Below, in pieces: positions 47,627 to 56,496 of a stretch of DNA of 64,000 nucleotides. Within the stretch, counting starts at the first letter, position 1. Every line of letters starts with the position of its first letter. The notes beneath the pieces were generated by a model. It had not been told where the DNA came from, did not search any database, and saw only the letters and a list, made by a program, of their open reading frames with translations. Source of the stretch: Falsihalocynthiibacter arcticus (lineage in GTDB: Bacteria; Pseudomonadota; Alphaproteobacteria; Rhodobacterales; Rhodobacteraceae). The stretch is taken from the NCBI RefSeq assembly GCF_000812665.2, contig NZ_CP014327.1:1-64000 (forward strand), written 5' to 3'. Position numbers and translations under genes: made by a program.

Positions 47627-49402
47627 ATGACTCATGCCCGGCCACTGGTTACAGCCATTTCAATATTTCTTATTTCGACCCTTCTCGTTTTTCTCGCGGT
47701 CCCAAATCAGGCACAGGCCCAAGAAAATACATGGATTCAGATTGAAGCCCATCCGACCCTGAACGAGGCACAGACACGTGTGCGCGCCTTTTCAGGTGCC
47801 TTTCCGAATGTGGGCGGGTTTCGGGTCAGCTCTGGCTGGTATGTAATTTCGATCGGCCCGTTTTCGGCAGCGGCTGCGGCGCAGGAACTTGAAAGATTGC
47901 AGCAGGAAAATTTGATCCCGAGGGACAGTTATTTGGCAGACAGCCGCAGCTATCAACAACAGTTTTGGCCCCTTGGAGGCACCACCCTTACTCAACCCAC
48001 GACAACCGTTGAACCCACCACAAGCACCGAACTAACTCCGACCGAGCCCGTAGGCCAAATCATCACCCTTCCAGACGAAACCCCGGGTCAGGCGCGCGCA
48101 AATGAAAACGCCCTGTCACGTGAAGAAAAAATGGAACTTCAGGAAGCCATGCAATGGGAAGGCTTTTACACCAGTGCCATTGACGGCTCCTTTGGTGCCG
48201 GAACGCGGCGTGCGATGGCCGAATATCAAGCGGCGATGGGCTATGACACGACGGGTATCCTGACGACATACCAACGCGGCGAATTACGCGCGAAATTCAA
48301 CGAAGTGTTCACAAATGCAGGGATGGAAAACTATAGCGACCCCAAAGCGGGAATTTCTATAGATCTGCCAATGGGTTTGGTCGAATTTGACGGCTACACC
48401 GCGCCTTTCGTTCACTTCGTGCCAAAAGGCGACAGTGGCGTTTCCGTTTCTCTGATCTCACAAAAAGGCGATCAAGCGACGTTGTTTGGCCTGTATGAAA
48501 TCATGCAAACTCTTGAAATTGTTCCTTTAACAGGAGAGCGGGAGCGCAAGGATGCGAGCTTTATTTTGCGAGGCAACAATGCAAAAATCAACTCCTATAC
48601 CTATGCTGCCTTGGAAAACGGTACAATTAAGGGCTTCACCCTCGTTTGGCCTGCTGGCGACAAGGCAAATATGAACCGCATCATCGGTGTGATGATGACA
48701 AGCCTCCTTTCGTTGGGCGACACGGCGCTTGATGACTTCGCTGGCACCGATCAAAACGAGCAGAAGATTGACCTCCTGTCTGGCCTCCAAATCCGCCAAC
48801 CGATCCTGTCCCGTTCTGGTTTCTATCTGGACGCAACAGGCACAGTCTTGACCACGAGCGAGTTTGCGGGAACGTGCGCGAAACTGACATTGGATGACCT
48901 AACACTTGCTGACGTTATCTTGACTGACCCGGCTCTCGGCATTTCTATTTTGAAACCTGAGAAAAAACTGGCACCGCTTGGCTTCGCGACTTTCGCCAAT
49001 GCCTCCCCCCGTTTGAAATCGGAAGTCGCCGTATCTGGTTATTCTTACGAGGGCGCTCTGGGGGCTCCGACAATGACGTTCGGCGCCTTAGCAGACGTTC
49101 GTGGCCTTGACGGAGAGGTGAACACCCAGCGTCTAGACCTTGTGTCCCTCTTGGGCGACGCAGGGGGCCCTGTGGTGAATGCCGGCGGAACGGTCATCGG
49201 CATGTTGCGCTCAACCGAAGTTAAGGACGGCCGCGCTTTGCCGGAAAACGTAAGTTTCTCGACCTCAGCGAATGCGATCCTCAAGGTTTTGGCTGACAAC
49301 GGCATCGCCTCGACGACGTCCTCAGAAGGCGGAGCGCTCCACCCAGTGGACCTAACGGCACGCGCGTCTGACATGACCGTCTTAGTACGGTGCTGGAACT
49401 AA
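47627..49402 (+). CDS. SPOR, peptidoglycan-binding and inactive trypsin-like protein
   Basis: Exported 591-residue protein. Domains in order: signal peptide (1-31, ends AQAQ), SPOR-like repeat about 35-110 (TWIQIEAHPTLNEAQTRVRA, SSGWYVISIGPF), a Thr/Pro linker, PG_binding_1 about 165-215 (DGSFGAGTRRAMAEYQAAMG), a middle region, and a trypsin-like fold about 400-560. In the latter the His position reads TTSEF near 411 instead of TxxH, and the Ser motif reads GDAGGPVV (Ala512), so two of three catalytic residues are gone. It should bind cell-wall glycans but not cleave proteins. A terminator follows. Confidence 0.83.
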   Translation: MTHARPLVTAISIFLISTLLVFLAVPNQAQAQENTWIQIEAHPTLNEAQTRVRAFSGAFPNVGGFRVSSGWYVISIGPFSAAAAAQELERLQQENLIPRDSYLADSRSYQQQFWPLGGTTLTQPTTTVEPTTSTELTPTEPVGQIITLPDETPGQARANENALSREEKMELQEAMQWEGFYTSAIDGSFGAGTRRAMAEYQAAMGYDTTGILTTYQRGELRAKFNEVFTNAGMENYSDPKAGISIDLPMGLVEFDGYTAPFVHFVPKGDSGVSVSLISQKGDQATLFGLYEIMQTLEIVPLTGERERKDASFILRGNNAKINSYTYAALENGTIKGFTLVWPAGDKANMNRIIGVMMTSLLSLGDTALDDFAGTDQNEQKIDLLSGLQIRQPILSRSGFYLDATGTVLTTSEFAGTCAKLTLDDLTLADVILTDPALGISILKPEKKLAPLGFATFANASPRLKSEVAVSGYSYEGALGAPTMTFGALADVRGLDGEVNTQRLDLVSLLGDAGGPVVNAGGTVIGMLRSTEVKDGRALPENVSFSTSANAILKVLADNGIASTTSSEGGALHPVDLTARASDMTVLVRCWN

Positions 49403-49423
49403 AGACTAAAATTCAACAGCTTA

Positions 49424-49457
49424 GGGCGCATCCAAAACTTTGGCTGCGCCCTTTTTT
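49424..49457 (+). terminator. Terminator after the SPOR/pseudo-protease gene
   Basis: GGGCGCA-t-CCA pairs with TGG-c-TGCGCCC around AAACTT, followed by six T. It starts 22 bases past the stop codon. Confidence 0.9.
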
Positions 49458-49475
49458 ATTTCTGGGCCAGCGTCA

Positions 49476-50573
49476 TCAGCCAACGTGGAATAACGTCGAA
49501 AACAGTTTCGGATCGAAGCTTTGGGCCGCAAAAGTTTGCCCTTCTGTCAGAACACTCACAGCATCATGGCTGTGAAGACTCTCTTGGTGGCTTGCCACGA
49601 TTCGATAATCCAAAATGCGTTCATCGTTCTGAAGTTGCTCACTAAACAGACGCGCGGCATCTTCGACAAAAATCGGGTTGGCCGCGTTGAGTTCAGCAAA
49701 GGCCTGCTCATCCTCACGCTTCACCATCACTTGTGTTTCCGTCGGCACTGCTGCACGGCACAAATCAATCAAATCCTCAAACCAAAGACGTGGTTTTTCC
49801 GAGTTTAGCAAAACCGAAATACGGGCGACGGACCGCTGTGAATGTGGGGTAGCTAATTGATGGCGTGTTTGGCGCGCATGTTCGGAAAGTTCAAGTGAAC
49901 AGGGGCAAGTGGACGAGTAAACATAGTCCAAATGTATGATTTTCACAACTTTACCGGCGGTCTCGACCAACTCTAATGCTATATTGTAATACTGATAACC
50001 TGCCAGTCCTGACCGCAAACTCTTATTCTTTACAGGAAAAGAAAACGCCATTTGAATGCGCGCGTCAAAACTCTCAAGATCGGTTTTGTAATCCGCGAGA
50101 GCGGCTTCAATAACGTCAAAACTGAAGACACTTTCCGCGTATTTGTAAAACGTGCGCATGATGCGCGACATGTTGATGCCTTTTTTACCAGCCTCTAGGC
50201 TGACCGTGCCTGTCACGGAGGTCTCTAGAGCCAGATCGCCGCCTGCGCGTGCCTGAAAGCGGATGGGGAGACGAAAATTCGAAATTCCCACGTGTTGAAT
50301 GGGGCGCCGAGAGCCGCGAATGAGGCTTTCAGGGCCGTTCTGTAGATCAGGGAGCGTCGCACGATACGCGTCATCCGTTGTAAACTCCTCTGGATAAGCT
50401 CTTGCAAGCGCTGGGTAATTCTCCAACGCCCTCTCTGGAAGAAGCCGTCCAATCGCGGGGTCCAATTCGGCCACTTCTACTGGCGATACATGTGCGGCCC
50501 ATTCCCTTAAGGTCTCGAGCGCAGCCTTCGCTTGATCGCGCGATAAAAGCGTTTTTTGCATGTCCGTATTCAT
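49476..50573 (-). CDS. folE2: GTP cyclohydrolase FolE2 (GCYH-IB)
   Basis: First enzyme of folate synthesis, making dihydroneopterin triphosphate. It is the alternative type that replaces zinc-dependent FolE. The 365-residue protein has the active-site Cys in YSSTCPCSLELSEHARQTRH, HSQRSVARISV and IVASHQESLHSHDAV. The ATG at 50573 follows GGAAGGA. A dyad (GGTAAAGC ... GCTTTACC) stands 18 bases before the start; FolE2 genes elsewhere are under zinc control, so a regulator site there is plausible. It lies 80 bases after metZ on the same strand. Confidence 0.95.
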   Translation of the reverse strand: MNTDMQKTLLSRDQAKAALETLREWAAHVSPVEVAELDPAIGRLLPERALENYPALARAYPEEFTTDDAYRATLPDLQNGPESLIRGSRRPIQHVGISNFRLPIRFQARAGGDLALETSVTGTVSLEAGKKGINMSRIMRTFYKYAESVFSFDVIEAALADYKTDLESFDARIQMAFSFPVKNKSLRSGLAGYQYYNIALELVETAGKVVKIIHLDYVYSSTCPCSLELSEHARQTRHQLATPHSQRSVARISVLLNSEKPRLWFEDLIDLCRAAVPTETQVMVKREDEQAFAELNAANPIFVEDAARLFSEQLQNDERILDYRIVASHQESLHSHDAVSVLTEGQTFAAQSFDPKLFSTLFHVG

Positions 50574-50590
50574 TCCTTCCCCCCCCTTCA

Positions 50591-50617
50591 GGTAAAGCAA
50601 CGTTACGCGGCTTTACC
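50591..50617. promoter_or_regulatory. Inverted repeat upstream of folE2
   Basis: GGTAAAGC and GCTTTACC are perfect eight-base arms with an 11-base spacer, 18 bases before the folE2 start. There is no T run, so an operator or a leader hairpin is more likely than a terminator. It does not closely match a Zur consensus I know. Confidence 0.45.
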
Positions 50618-50653
50618 CAAGAGTTCCAACCCTATGCCGACAAAAATTGCGGC

Positions 50654-51835
50654 CTAAACGGCATCCAGTGCGTTCAAAATATCGGACAGCAAGTCATTGG
50701 TATCTTCAATGCCGATACTGACACGCACCAAACCTGGGGAAATTCCCAAAAGCACCTTTTGATCGTCCGGAAGACGTTGGTGGGTTGTGGTCGCCGGATG
50801 CGTCACAATGCTTTTCGCGTCACCTAGGTTATTAGAAATAATGCAGATTTCCAACGCGTTCAGGAATTTGAACGCGGCATCTTTTCCACCCTTCAGATCA
50901 ATAGAAAGGACTGTGCCGCACTTCTCAAACTGCGCTTTGGCAATCGCTTGATGGGGATGGCTGTCTAAAAACGGGAACAATACACGCTCCAGTTTTTCGT
51001 GCCCTTCTAAGGCCTTGGCGATTACCTCTGCGGAATGAGCCTGTGCGCGGACCCGCAAATCCAAAGTCTCCAACCCTTTGAGCATGACCCAAGCGTTAAA
51101 GGGACTCATTGAGCCGCCGGTGTGTTTTAAGTAGGTTTCTAGCGGCCCACGGACGTAATCTTTTTTCCCAAGCACGACACCGCCAAGGCATCGGCCCTGA
51201 CCGTCAATATGCTTAGTCGCAGAATACACGACGACATCCGCGCCGAATTCAATGGCGCGAGAGAACACAGGCGTCGCAAAAACATTATCCACGATGACGG
51301 TCGCCCCAACAGCATGGGCAATCTCGGCAACAGATTTAAGATCTACGACTTCTAGCGTCGGATTGCTCACGGATTCAAGGAACACGACGGTAGTGTCTTT
51401 CCGCACAGCGGCACGCCATTGCGCTAAATCCGCACCATCAACGAAGGTCACTTCCACCCCGAAACGGCGCAAAACTTCCTCGAGAATATAGAGACAGGAG
51501 CCAAAAAGCGCCCGCGAACTCACCACGTGATCGCCAGATTTGAGAATAGACATCAATGCGCCGTTTACGGCCGCCATACCACTTGCCGTTGCAAATGCGT
51601 CTTCTGCACCCTCGATGGCGGAGATACGATCTTCAAACATCCGAACGGTCGGATTGCCGTAGCGAGCATAAATAAACTCGTCGTCACCAACTTCTACAAA
51701 GCGGGCCTCGGCGGCCTCGGCGGAATCGTAAACGAAGCCTTGGGTCATAAAAATCGACTCGGAAACTTCACCGTATTGGCTGCGGCGGCTTCCAGCATGA
51801 ACCATTTTCGTGCGCGCGTTCCAGTCTTTAGTCAT
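50654..51835 (-). CDS. metZ: O-succinylhomoserine sulfhydrylase
   Basis: PLP enzyme that makes homocysteine from O-succinylhomoserine and sulfide, in direct sulfhydrylation. The 393-residue protein has the PLP loop YARYGNPTVRMFE, VSNPTLEVVDL, the lysine motif VVYSATKHIDGQGRCLGG and THPATTTHQRL. The ATG at 51835 (MTKDWNARTKMVHAGSRR) is the normal start. It is preceded by a SAM-II riboswitch and terminator. A closely related O-acetylhomoserine enzyme cannot be excluded by motif alone. Confidence 0.93.
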   Translation of the reverse strand: MTKDWNARTKMVHAGSRRSQYGEVSESIFMTQGFVYDSAEAAEARFVEVGDDEFIYARYGNPTVRMFEDRISAIEGAEDAFATASGMAAVNGALMSILKSGDHVVSSRALFGSCLYILEEVLRRFGVEVTFVDGADLAQWRAAVRKDTTVVFLESVSNPTLEVVDLKSVAEIAHAVGATVIVDNVFATPVFSRAIEFGADVVVYSATKHIDGQGRCLGGVVLGKKDYVRGPLETYLKHTGGSMSPFNAWVMLKGLETLDLRVRAQAHSAEVIAKALEGHEKLERVLFPFLDSHPHQAIAKAQFEKCGTVLSIDLKGGKDAAFKFLNALEICIISNNLGDAKSIVTHPATTTHQRLPDDQKVLLGISPGLVRVSIGIEDTNDLLSDILNALDAV

Positions 51836-51877
51836 TGTCTCAACCCTTTGTGCCTGTCTCCACTTACGTGAAAACAC

Positions 51878-51911
51878 AAAAAAACCCCCTGCGCAAAAAG
51901 AAGCGAGGGGG
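51878..51911 (-). terminator. Attenuator hairpin between the SAM-II riboswitch and metZ
   Basis: On the minus strand ACCCCCT and AGGGGGT arms form a stem followed by TTTTTTT, 43 bases before the metZ start. Its place after the riboswitch makes transcription attenuation likely. Confidence 0.85.
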
Positions 51912-51921
51912 TACGTCCCAG

Positions 51922-51978
51922 ACCTCTTTAGCGGCATATTTAACGTGGCCCGCAATCAGGAGAACAAATCGCCACAGG
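51922..51978 (-). promoter_or_regulatory. SAM-II riboswitch
   Basis: Reading the minus strand: GTGGCGATTTG, then GATTGCGG, then GCCACGTTAAATATGCCGCT and AAAGAGG. P1 pairs GTGGC with GCCAC, and GCGG pairs with CCGC as the pseudoknot helix; the conserved GATTT, GTTAAA and GCTAAA blocks are all present in order. It is the compact SAM-II form found in alphaproteobacterial metA/metZ leaders. Binding of S-adenosylmethionine should lower metZ expression. Confidence 0.88.
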
Positions 51979-52097
51979 ACGCCTAAATAGGGGTCTGCGG
52001 CGCTTTCGTCAAGCCCGTCACGCAGTCGTAACGAGAAATTCATGCTCCTGTTATACGGTGGATTTATCCCAATGATAGACCACGACGCGAGGACGCT

Positions 52098-53033
52098 ATG
52101 CCCGTTTTGCGAATAAACGCTCCGTTTGGAGCGGCTGACCCAGTGTGCGCAACGGCGTGCAAATCTGTCGAGAATATGCTCAAAGGCCCATCAACGGGCC
52201 CCATAACGATTATGCTGCATGGTTTTCGATATTCGCCATATGAAGAGAAGCATGATCCGCATGCCCAAATTTTTGCGTTAAGACCGCGTCATGAAAAACG
52301 AACCTGTATCTCTTGGCCCCATCACCTCGGATTTGGCAGAGCGACAAAGGAAGAGGGGCAATGCATCGCCTTTGGGTGGCATGCGCGCGGCACAATTTGG
52401 CAAGCTTACAAGCAAGCGATCCCTGCGGCAGATACGTTGGCTGCTGTGATTACTACTCTGCACCATCTTGCCCCCAACCGTAAAATCAACGTGATGGCAC
52501 ATTCCCTTGGGGCGCGTGTTCTCTTGGCTGCGCTTGCGAAACTCCCGGAAAATGCCCTAAATCGCATTGTCTTAATGGCTGGGGCTGAGCTAAGTTCCGT
52601 GGCCCAAATTGCGATGCAGACTCCAGCGGGCAAAAGTTGCGAAGTTCTGAACATTACCAGTCGCGAAAACGATTTCTACGATTTGCTGATTGAAACCGCC
52701 ATTGCACCGCATCGCCCCTTTTCTCGTAGCTTGGGGCATGGCCTCTCCCCTGCCCGCGCGAATTGGCTGGACCTTCAACTTGACTGTGCAAACACCCTTG
52801 CCGCGTTGAGACGACAAGGGTTTCCGATTGCGCCTCCGCTCCGGCGTATCTGTCATTGGTCAACCTACCTTCGGCCTGGAATGTTTCCACTCTATCGCCA
52901 GTTTCTCCACGCGCCAGACAGTCTATCAATATCCGATTTATCCGCGGCTTGCGCGCGTTCGCAATCCCGTCGATGGTCTCGTCTCTTTACCCGCATTACC
53001 CGCACCCCCTTGCTATCTAGCCCCAAAAGATGA
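52098..53033 (+). CDS. Alpha/beta hydrolase (DUF900-like)
   Basis: A 311-residue protein with an alpha/beta hydrolase core: oxyanion region GPITIMLHGFRYSPYE, nucleophile elbow VMAHSLGARVLL (Ser) and a C-terminal part with no obvious lid. No signal peptide. Substrate unknown. The acid and His residues are not assigned with confidence. It is followed by the GST gene, with 29 bases between them and a shared direction. Confidence 0.75.
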   Translation: MPVLRINAPFGAADPVCATACKSVENMLKGPSTGPITIMLHGFRYSPYEEKHDPHAQIFALRPRHEKRTCISWPHHLGFGRATKEEGQCIAFGWHARGTIWQAYKQAIPAADTLAAVITTLHHLAPNRKINVMAHSLGARVLLAALAKLPENALNRIVLMAGAELSSVAQIAMQTPAGKSCEVLNITSRENDFYDLLIETAIAPHRPFSRSLGHGLSPARANWLDLQLDCANTLAALRRQGFPIAPPLRRICHWSTYLRPGMFPLYRQFLHAPDSLSISDLSAACARSQSRRWSRLFTRITRTPLLSSPKR

Positions 53034-53061
53034 TCATTGCTTCGAGAATAAGGAGCGAATG

Positions 53062-53769
53062 ATGACAACCCCAATAGACCTATATTACTGGCCGACCCCA
53101 AATGGTTGGAAAATTTCAATCGCTCTCGAAGAGATGGACCTGCCCTACAAACTTCATCTGATTAATATTGGGGCAGGCGATCAATTCGCACCCGACTTCC
53201 TTAAAATTGCCCCAAATAACCGGATGCCCGCGATTGTCGATCCAGACGGGCCCGATGGTGCGCCCATTTCGATCTTTGAAAGTGGGGCAATTCTGCAATA
53301 TCTTGCGCAGAAAACCGGACAGTTCGGGGGCGAGACTCCGCGTGAAAAAATCGCTGTAACCGAATGGCTTATGTGGCAAATGGGCGGCCTTGGCCCCATG
53401 GCAGGGCAAGCGCATCATTTTTTAAAATACGCGCCCGCAATGGAACCGCCAAATGATCTGCCCTATGCGAAAGACCGGTATCGCAATGAAACAGCACGTC
53501 TTTATGGCGTCTTGGATCGGCGTCTTGCAGAGAACGAATATGTTGCTGGCGACTTCTATTCCATCGCTGATATGTCGATTTGGGGCTGGGCCAGCCTTTG
53601 GGAAGGCCAGCAACAAACCTTAGAAGACAAACCACATTTCGCCCGTTGGCTGGACCAAGTCAGCGCGCGTAAAGGCGTCATCAAAGGTCGGGCATTGGCC
53701 GCTGAAAAGCGGTCAAATCTTCAAAGTGACAAAAAATCCCACGACCTTCTCTTCAAGAAAAAACCCTAG
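53062..53769 (+). CDS. Glutathione S-transferase family protein (YfcG/YghU-like)
   Basis: A 235-residue GST of the Nu-type: thioredoxin domain with LYYWPTPNGWKISIALEEMD, GDQFAPDFLKIAPNNRMPAI and the glutathione-binding ESGAILQYLA; helical domain with AVTEWLMWQMGGLGPMAG and YSIADMSIWGWAS. The TPNGWK motif is that of YfcG and YghU, which have disulfide-bond oxidoreductase activity. ATG at 53062 is six bases after AAGGAG; the ATG at 53059 is closer and less likely. It ends against the convergent yciB. Confidence 0.92.
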   Translation: MTTPIDLYYWPTPNGWKISIALEEMDLPYKLHLINIGAGDQFAPDFLKIAPNNRMPAIVDPDGPDGAPISIFESGAILQYLAQKTGQFGGETPREKIAVTEWLMWQMGGLGPMAGQAHHFLKYAPAMEPPNDLPYAKDRYRNETARLYGVLDRRLAENEYVAGDFYSIADMSIWGWASLWEGQQQTLEDKPHFARWLDQVSARKGVIKGRALAAEKRSNLQSDKKSHDLLFKKKP

Positions 53770-53783
53770 GCGTAGGCCTAGGG
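53764..53783. terminator. Possible hairpin at the GST/yciB junction
   Basis: CCCTAGG and CCTAGGG arms, seven pairs around CGTAGG, overlap the GST stop codon in the 20 bases between convergent genes. No T run follows on either side, so it may be a weak or Rho-assisted terminator. Confidence 0.45.
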
Positions 53784-53789
53784 CGACCG

Positions 53790-54401
53790 TCATGTATCTT
53801 GATCTTCGACCGTTACCGCGTAGGTCTGCATGAGTTTGTTTTGAAACATAAAAAACACGAATACAGCAGCCGTGAGGCCGAAGGTTTTAAAATTCACCCA
53901 CGCGTCCGTGCTCATCGTGCGCCAGACAAATTCATTCGTAATTGCGAGCGCCGCAAAGAAGGCAGTCAGCCGTTTCGTGAGGATCATCCAGCCTTCATCT
54001 TGCATAGGAAGGACTTCTTCCATGACCGAACGAAGGTAGCTTTTGCCCTGTAAAAGGCCGATCCCAAGAATACCGCCGAACAAAAGATAGATCATGGTGG
54101 GCTTCATTTTGAAAAAGCGTTCGTCGTTGAAATAAACGGACATTCCACCAAAAACCACGATCAAAACGGCTGTCATTAGCTGCATTTTTGACAGCTTGCC
54201 TGTCAGCCACCACAAAATCGCCGTCGAAGCCAAAATCAGGGGAATAAAAAGCGCCGTCGCAACTATGAACCCAGCGTATTCCACGCCGCCAATTGTGAAA
54301 AACTCATCCTTAATGCGGCCATAGAAAACGAAGAACAGGACGACTGGACCAAGCTCCAAGCCTAGCTTTACAAAGGGGTTTACCGTTTTTTCCGTCATCA
54401 T
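53790..54401 (-). CDS. yciB: Septation protein A homologue, inner-membrane YciB
   Basis: Polytopic inner-membrane protein of 203 residues with five or so hydrophobic segments: FVKLGLELGPVVLFFVFYGR near the start, AGFIVATALFIPLILASTAI and VFGGMSVYFNDERFFKMKPT, the family signature with FF/KPT. YciB (IspZ) affects cell-envelope and septum formation; its biochemical role is unclear. It follows an EamA transporter gene by five bases and ftsY lies further upstream, so these genes may form one transcript. Confidence 0.92.
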   Translation of the reverse strand: MMTEKTVNPFVKLGLELGPVVLFFVFYGRIKDEFFTIGGVEYAGFIVATALFIPLILASTAILWWLTGKLSKMQLMTAVLIVVFGGMSVYFNDERFFKMKPTMIYLLFGGILGIGLLQGKSYLRSVMEEVLPMQDEGWMILTKRLTAFFAALAITNEFVWRTMSTDAWVNFKTFGLTAAVFVFFMFQNKLMQTYAVTVEDQDT

Positions 54402-54406
54402 TCTTC

Positions 54407-55273
54407 CTAACCGTTCATTTCAACAATGACTGCACCAACGGCAATCAATGACATAAGAATGAGCCGTCGCGGCCCAACCTTTTCCCCTAGCACCAGCCAG
54501 CCGATAAGGGCGGCAAATACTGTTGACGTCTCGCGCAAGACGGCAGCCTCGCCGACACTATCAAGCCGCGTCGCCATCATGATCGACCCAAAGCTAAAAA
54601 AGGCGACAAATGCCCCCAATATTCCGCGTTTCATCAAAGGCTTTAAACGCGGTTTCACCTGCATTTTTGAATAACGCCACGCAGCATAGGGCGGGATCGC
54701 AAGGCTATCAATAAAGAAAAACCACGCGAGAAAGGTGAATGGGTTGGCCGTTGCGCGAATTCCATAGGCGTCATAGGTCGTGTAAAGCGCGACAAACATT
54801 CCGGTGCCGGTCGCCATCAATAGCGCCGCTTTCAGGGTCTCGCGATTGGTCTCTAGATACATCAGATTGTAGAGCCCCAACCCAAAAATCCCGCATAACA
54901 AAACCACTACACCTATCCACTGACCGAACGCGAAATGTTCACCAAACACCAGCCCCGCCCCAAGAACCGTAAACAGCGGCCCCATCCCGCGCACCACCGG
55001 GTAAACCACTGTATAAGCACCCAAAACATAGGTTTGCGCCTGCATGGCCTTATACCCAATATGGATAACAAACATGCCGAAAAAAATGGGCCACATGTGT
55101 GGCTCGGGCCACGGAACGACAAACAATGCAAAGGGAGCAGCCATCACGCCGTAGTTAAAATCAATCGCCCCACGCGAAAGCCACGGATCGTGCTCACCCT
55201 TTTGAAGCGCACCGAAAATAGCATGTAAAACGGCAGCCAAAAGGGCCAGACCAAGGGCAACCCTATGCCCCAT
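54407..55273 (-). CDS. EamA/DMT-family transporter
   Basis: A 288-residue permease with about ten transmembrane helices in two repeats (VALGLALLAAVLHAIFGALQ; AALLMATGTGMFVALYTTYD; the end GPRRLILMSLIAVGAVIVEM). ATG at 55273 follows GAGGGA; the TTG at 55309 would give MTEWLISLEG but lacks a site. Substrate unknown. It lies just after ftsY, which ends at 55311, and runs into yciB. Confidence 0.86.
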   Translation of the reverse strand: MGHRVALGLALLAAVLHAIFGALQKGEHDPWLSRGAIDFNYGVMAAPFALFVVPWPEPHMWPIFFGMFVIHIGYKAMQAQTYVLGAYTVVYPVVRGMGPLFTVLGAGLVFGEHFAFGQWIGVVVLLCGIFGLGLYNLMYLETNRETLKAALLMATGTGMFVALYTTYDAYGIRATANPFTFLAWFFFIDSLAIPPYAAWRYSKMQVKPRLKPLMKRGILGAFVAFFSFGSIMMATRLDSVGEAAVLRETSTVFAALIGWLVLGEKVGPRRLILMSLIAVGAVIVEMNG

Positions 55274-55310
55274 TTCGGTTCCCTCAAGGGAAATAAGCCA
55301 TTCAGTCAAC

Positions 55311-56390
55311 CTAAATATCCGCCCCAGTTAGGGCACGGGCAAACTCCTCGGGGTCAAATGCGGCAAGATCGTCGATTTGCTCTCCGACACCGATAGCATG
55401 AATCGGCAGCCCAAATTTATCGGCCAAAGCAACCAGAACACCGCCTTTTGCAGTACCGTCCAGTTTTGTCATCACAAGTCCCGAGACATCGGCGAGCTGT
55501 TGAAAGGTCCCCACTTGGTTCAAGGCATTTTGCCCTGTCGTCGCGTCAAGGACGAGGAGCGTATTATGGGGCGCTGTTGGGTCTTTCTTCTGAATAACCC
55601 GCACAATTTTCGCCAGTTCTTCCATGAGATCCGCACGGTTTTGCAAACGCCCAGCGGTGTCAATTAACAACAGATCGGCCCCATCGGCCTCTGCTTTGGT
55701 CATCGCGTCAAATGCGAGGCTCGCCGGGTCGCTCCCTTCGGGGGCCGTCAAGACTGGCACCCCTGCACGCTCGCCCCAAACCTGCAATTGCTCCACGGCC
55801 GCCGCGCGAAATGTGTCACCCGCAGCGATGACAACATTCATGCCCGCCGCTTTGAATTGGCTCGCTAATTTTCCAATGGTCGTGGTTTTGCCAGAGCCAT
55901 TTACCCCAACGACCAAAACGACCTGTGGTTTTTTGGTATAAATCGGTAGCGGCTTGGCCACGGGTTCCATGATGCAGGTAATTTCATCCGCCAAAAGCGA
56001 TTTTATCTCGGCACTTGAAAGCTTTTTGCCAAAGCGCCCTTCTGCCATGTTCGCGGTCACGCGCAGGGCCGTATCGACCCCCATATCCGCCGATATCAGC
56101 AATTCTTCCAACCGCTCAAGCATCTCGTCATCAAGTTCACGGCGCGGTATATTCTTTTCGCTTTCGCGTCCAAGAATACGCCCCATAAGACTTGGTTTGG
56201 CCGGTGCGCTCACGACGACTTCTTCGATTTTTGGTGCTGCAACCTCTTGGGGGCTTGCGGGTTGCACTTCTGGGGAAGCGACCACTTCGGGCTGCGCCTC
56301 AACGGTTTCGGCGACGATTGCATCCAAACCCTCGTCAAGTTTTGACGAAGATTTTACCAGACGGTTCTTGAGCTTTTTAAAAAACGACAT
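55311..56390 (-). CDS. ftsY: Signal recognition particle receptor FtsY
   Basis: GTPase that docks SRP-ribosome complexes at the inner membrane. The 359-residue protein has an acidic variable N-terminus (AETVEAQPEVVASPEVQPAS) and an NG domain with VVGVNGSGKTTTIGKLA (G1), LIDTAGRLQNRADLMEEL, VLDATTGQNALNQ and VMTKLDGTAKGG. All GTPase motifs are intact. The ATG at 56390 starts MSFFKKLKNRL, a basic amphipathic stretch. It begins about 106 bases after the fdsB-like gene on the same strand. Confidence 0.96.
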   Translation of the reverse strand: MSFFKKLKNRLVKSSSKLDEGLDAIVAETVEAQPEVVASPEVQPASPQEVAAPKIEEVVVSAPAKPSLMGRILGRESEKNIPRRELDDEMLERLEELLISADMGVDTALRVTANMAEGRFGKKLSSAEIKSLLADEITCIMEPVAKPLPIYTKKPQVVLVVGVNGSGKTTTIGKLASQFKAAGMNVVIAAGDTFRAAAVEQLQVWGERAGVPVLTAPEGSDPASLAFDAMTKAEADGADLLLIDTAGRLQNRADLMEELAKIVRVIQKKDPTAPHNTLLVLDATTGQNALNQVGTFQQLADVSGLVMTKLDGTAKGGVLVALADKFGLPIHAIGVGEQIDDLAAFDPEEFARALTGADI

Positions 56391-56496
56391 TGAGCGGCCT
56401 CTTGGTGATCCTCTTCACCTAAGCCATTGCCCCGCCCTATGAAAGAGGGGAGCAGCGAAATCACACGTTCTTCACCTTTTTTACGTCCGTGAAACG

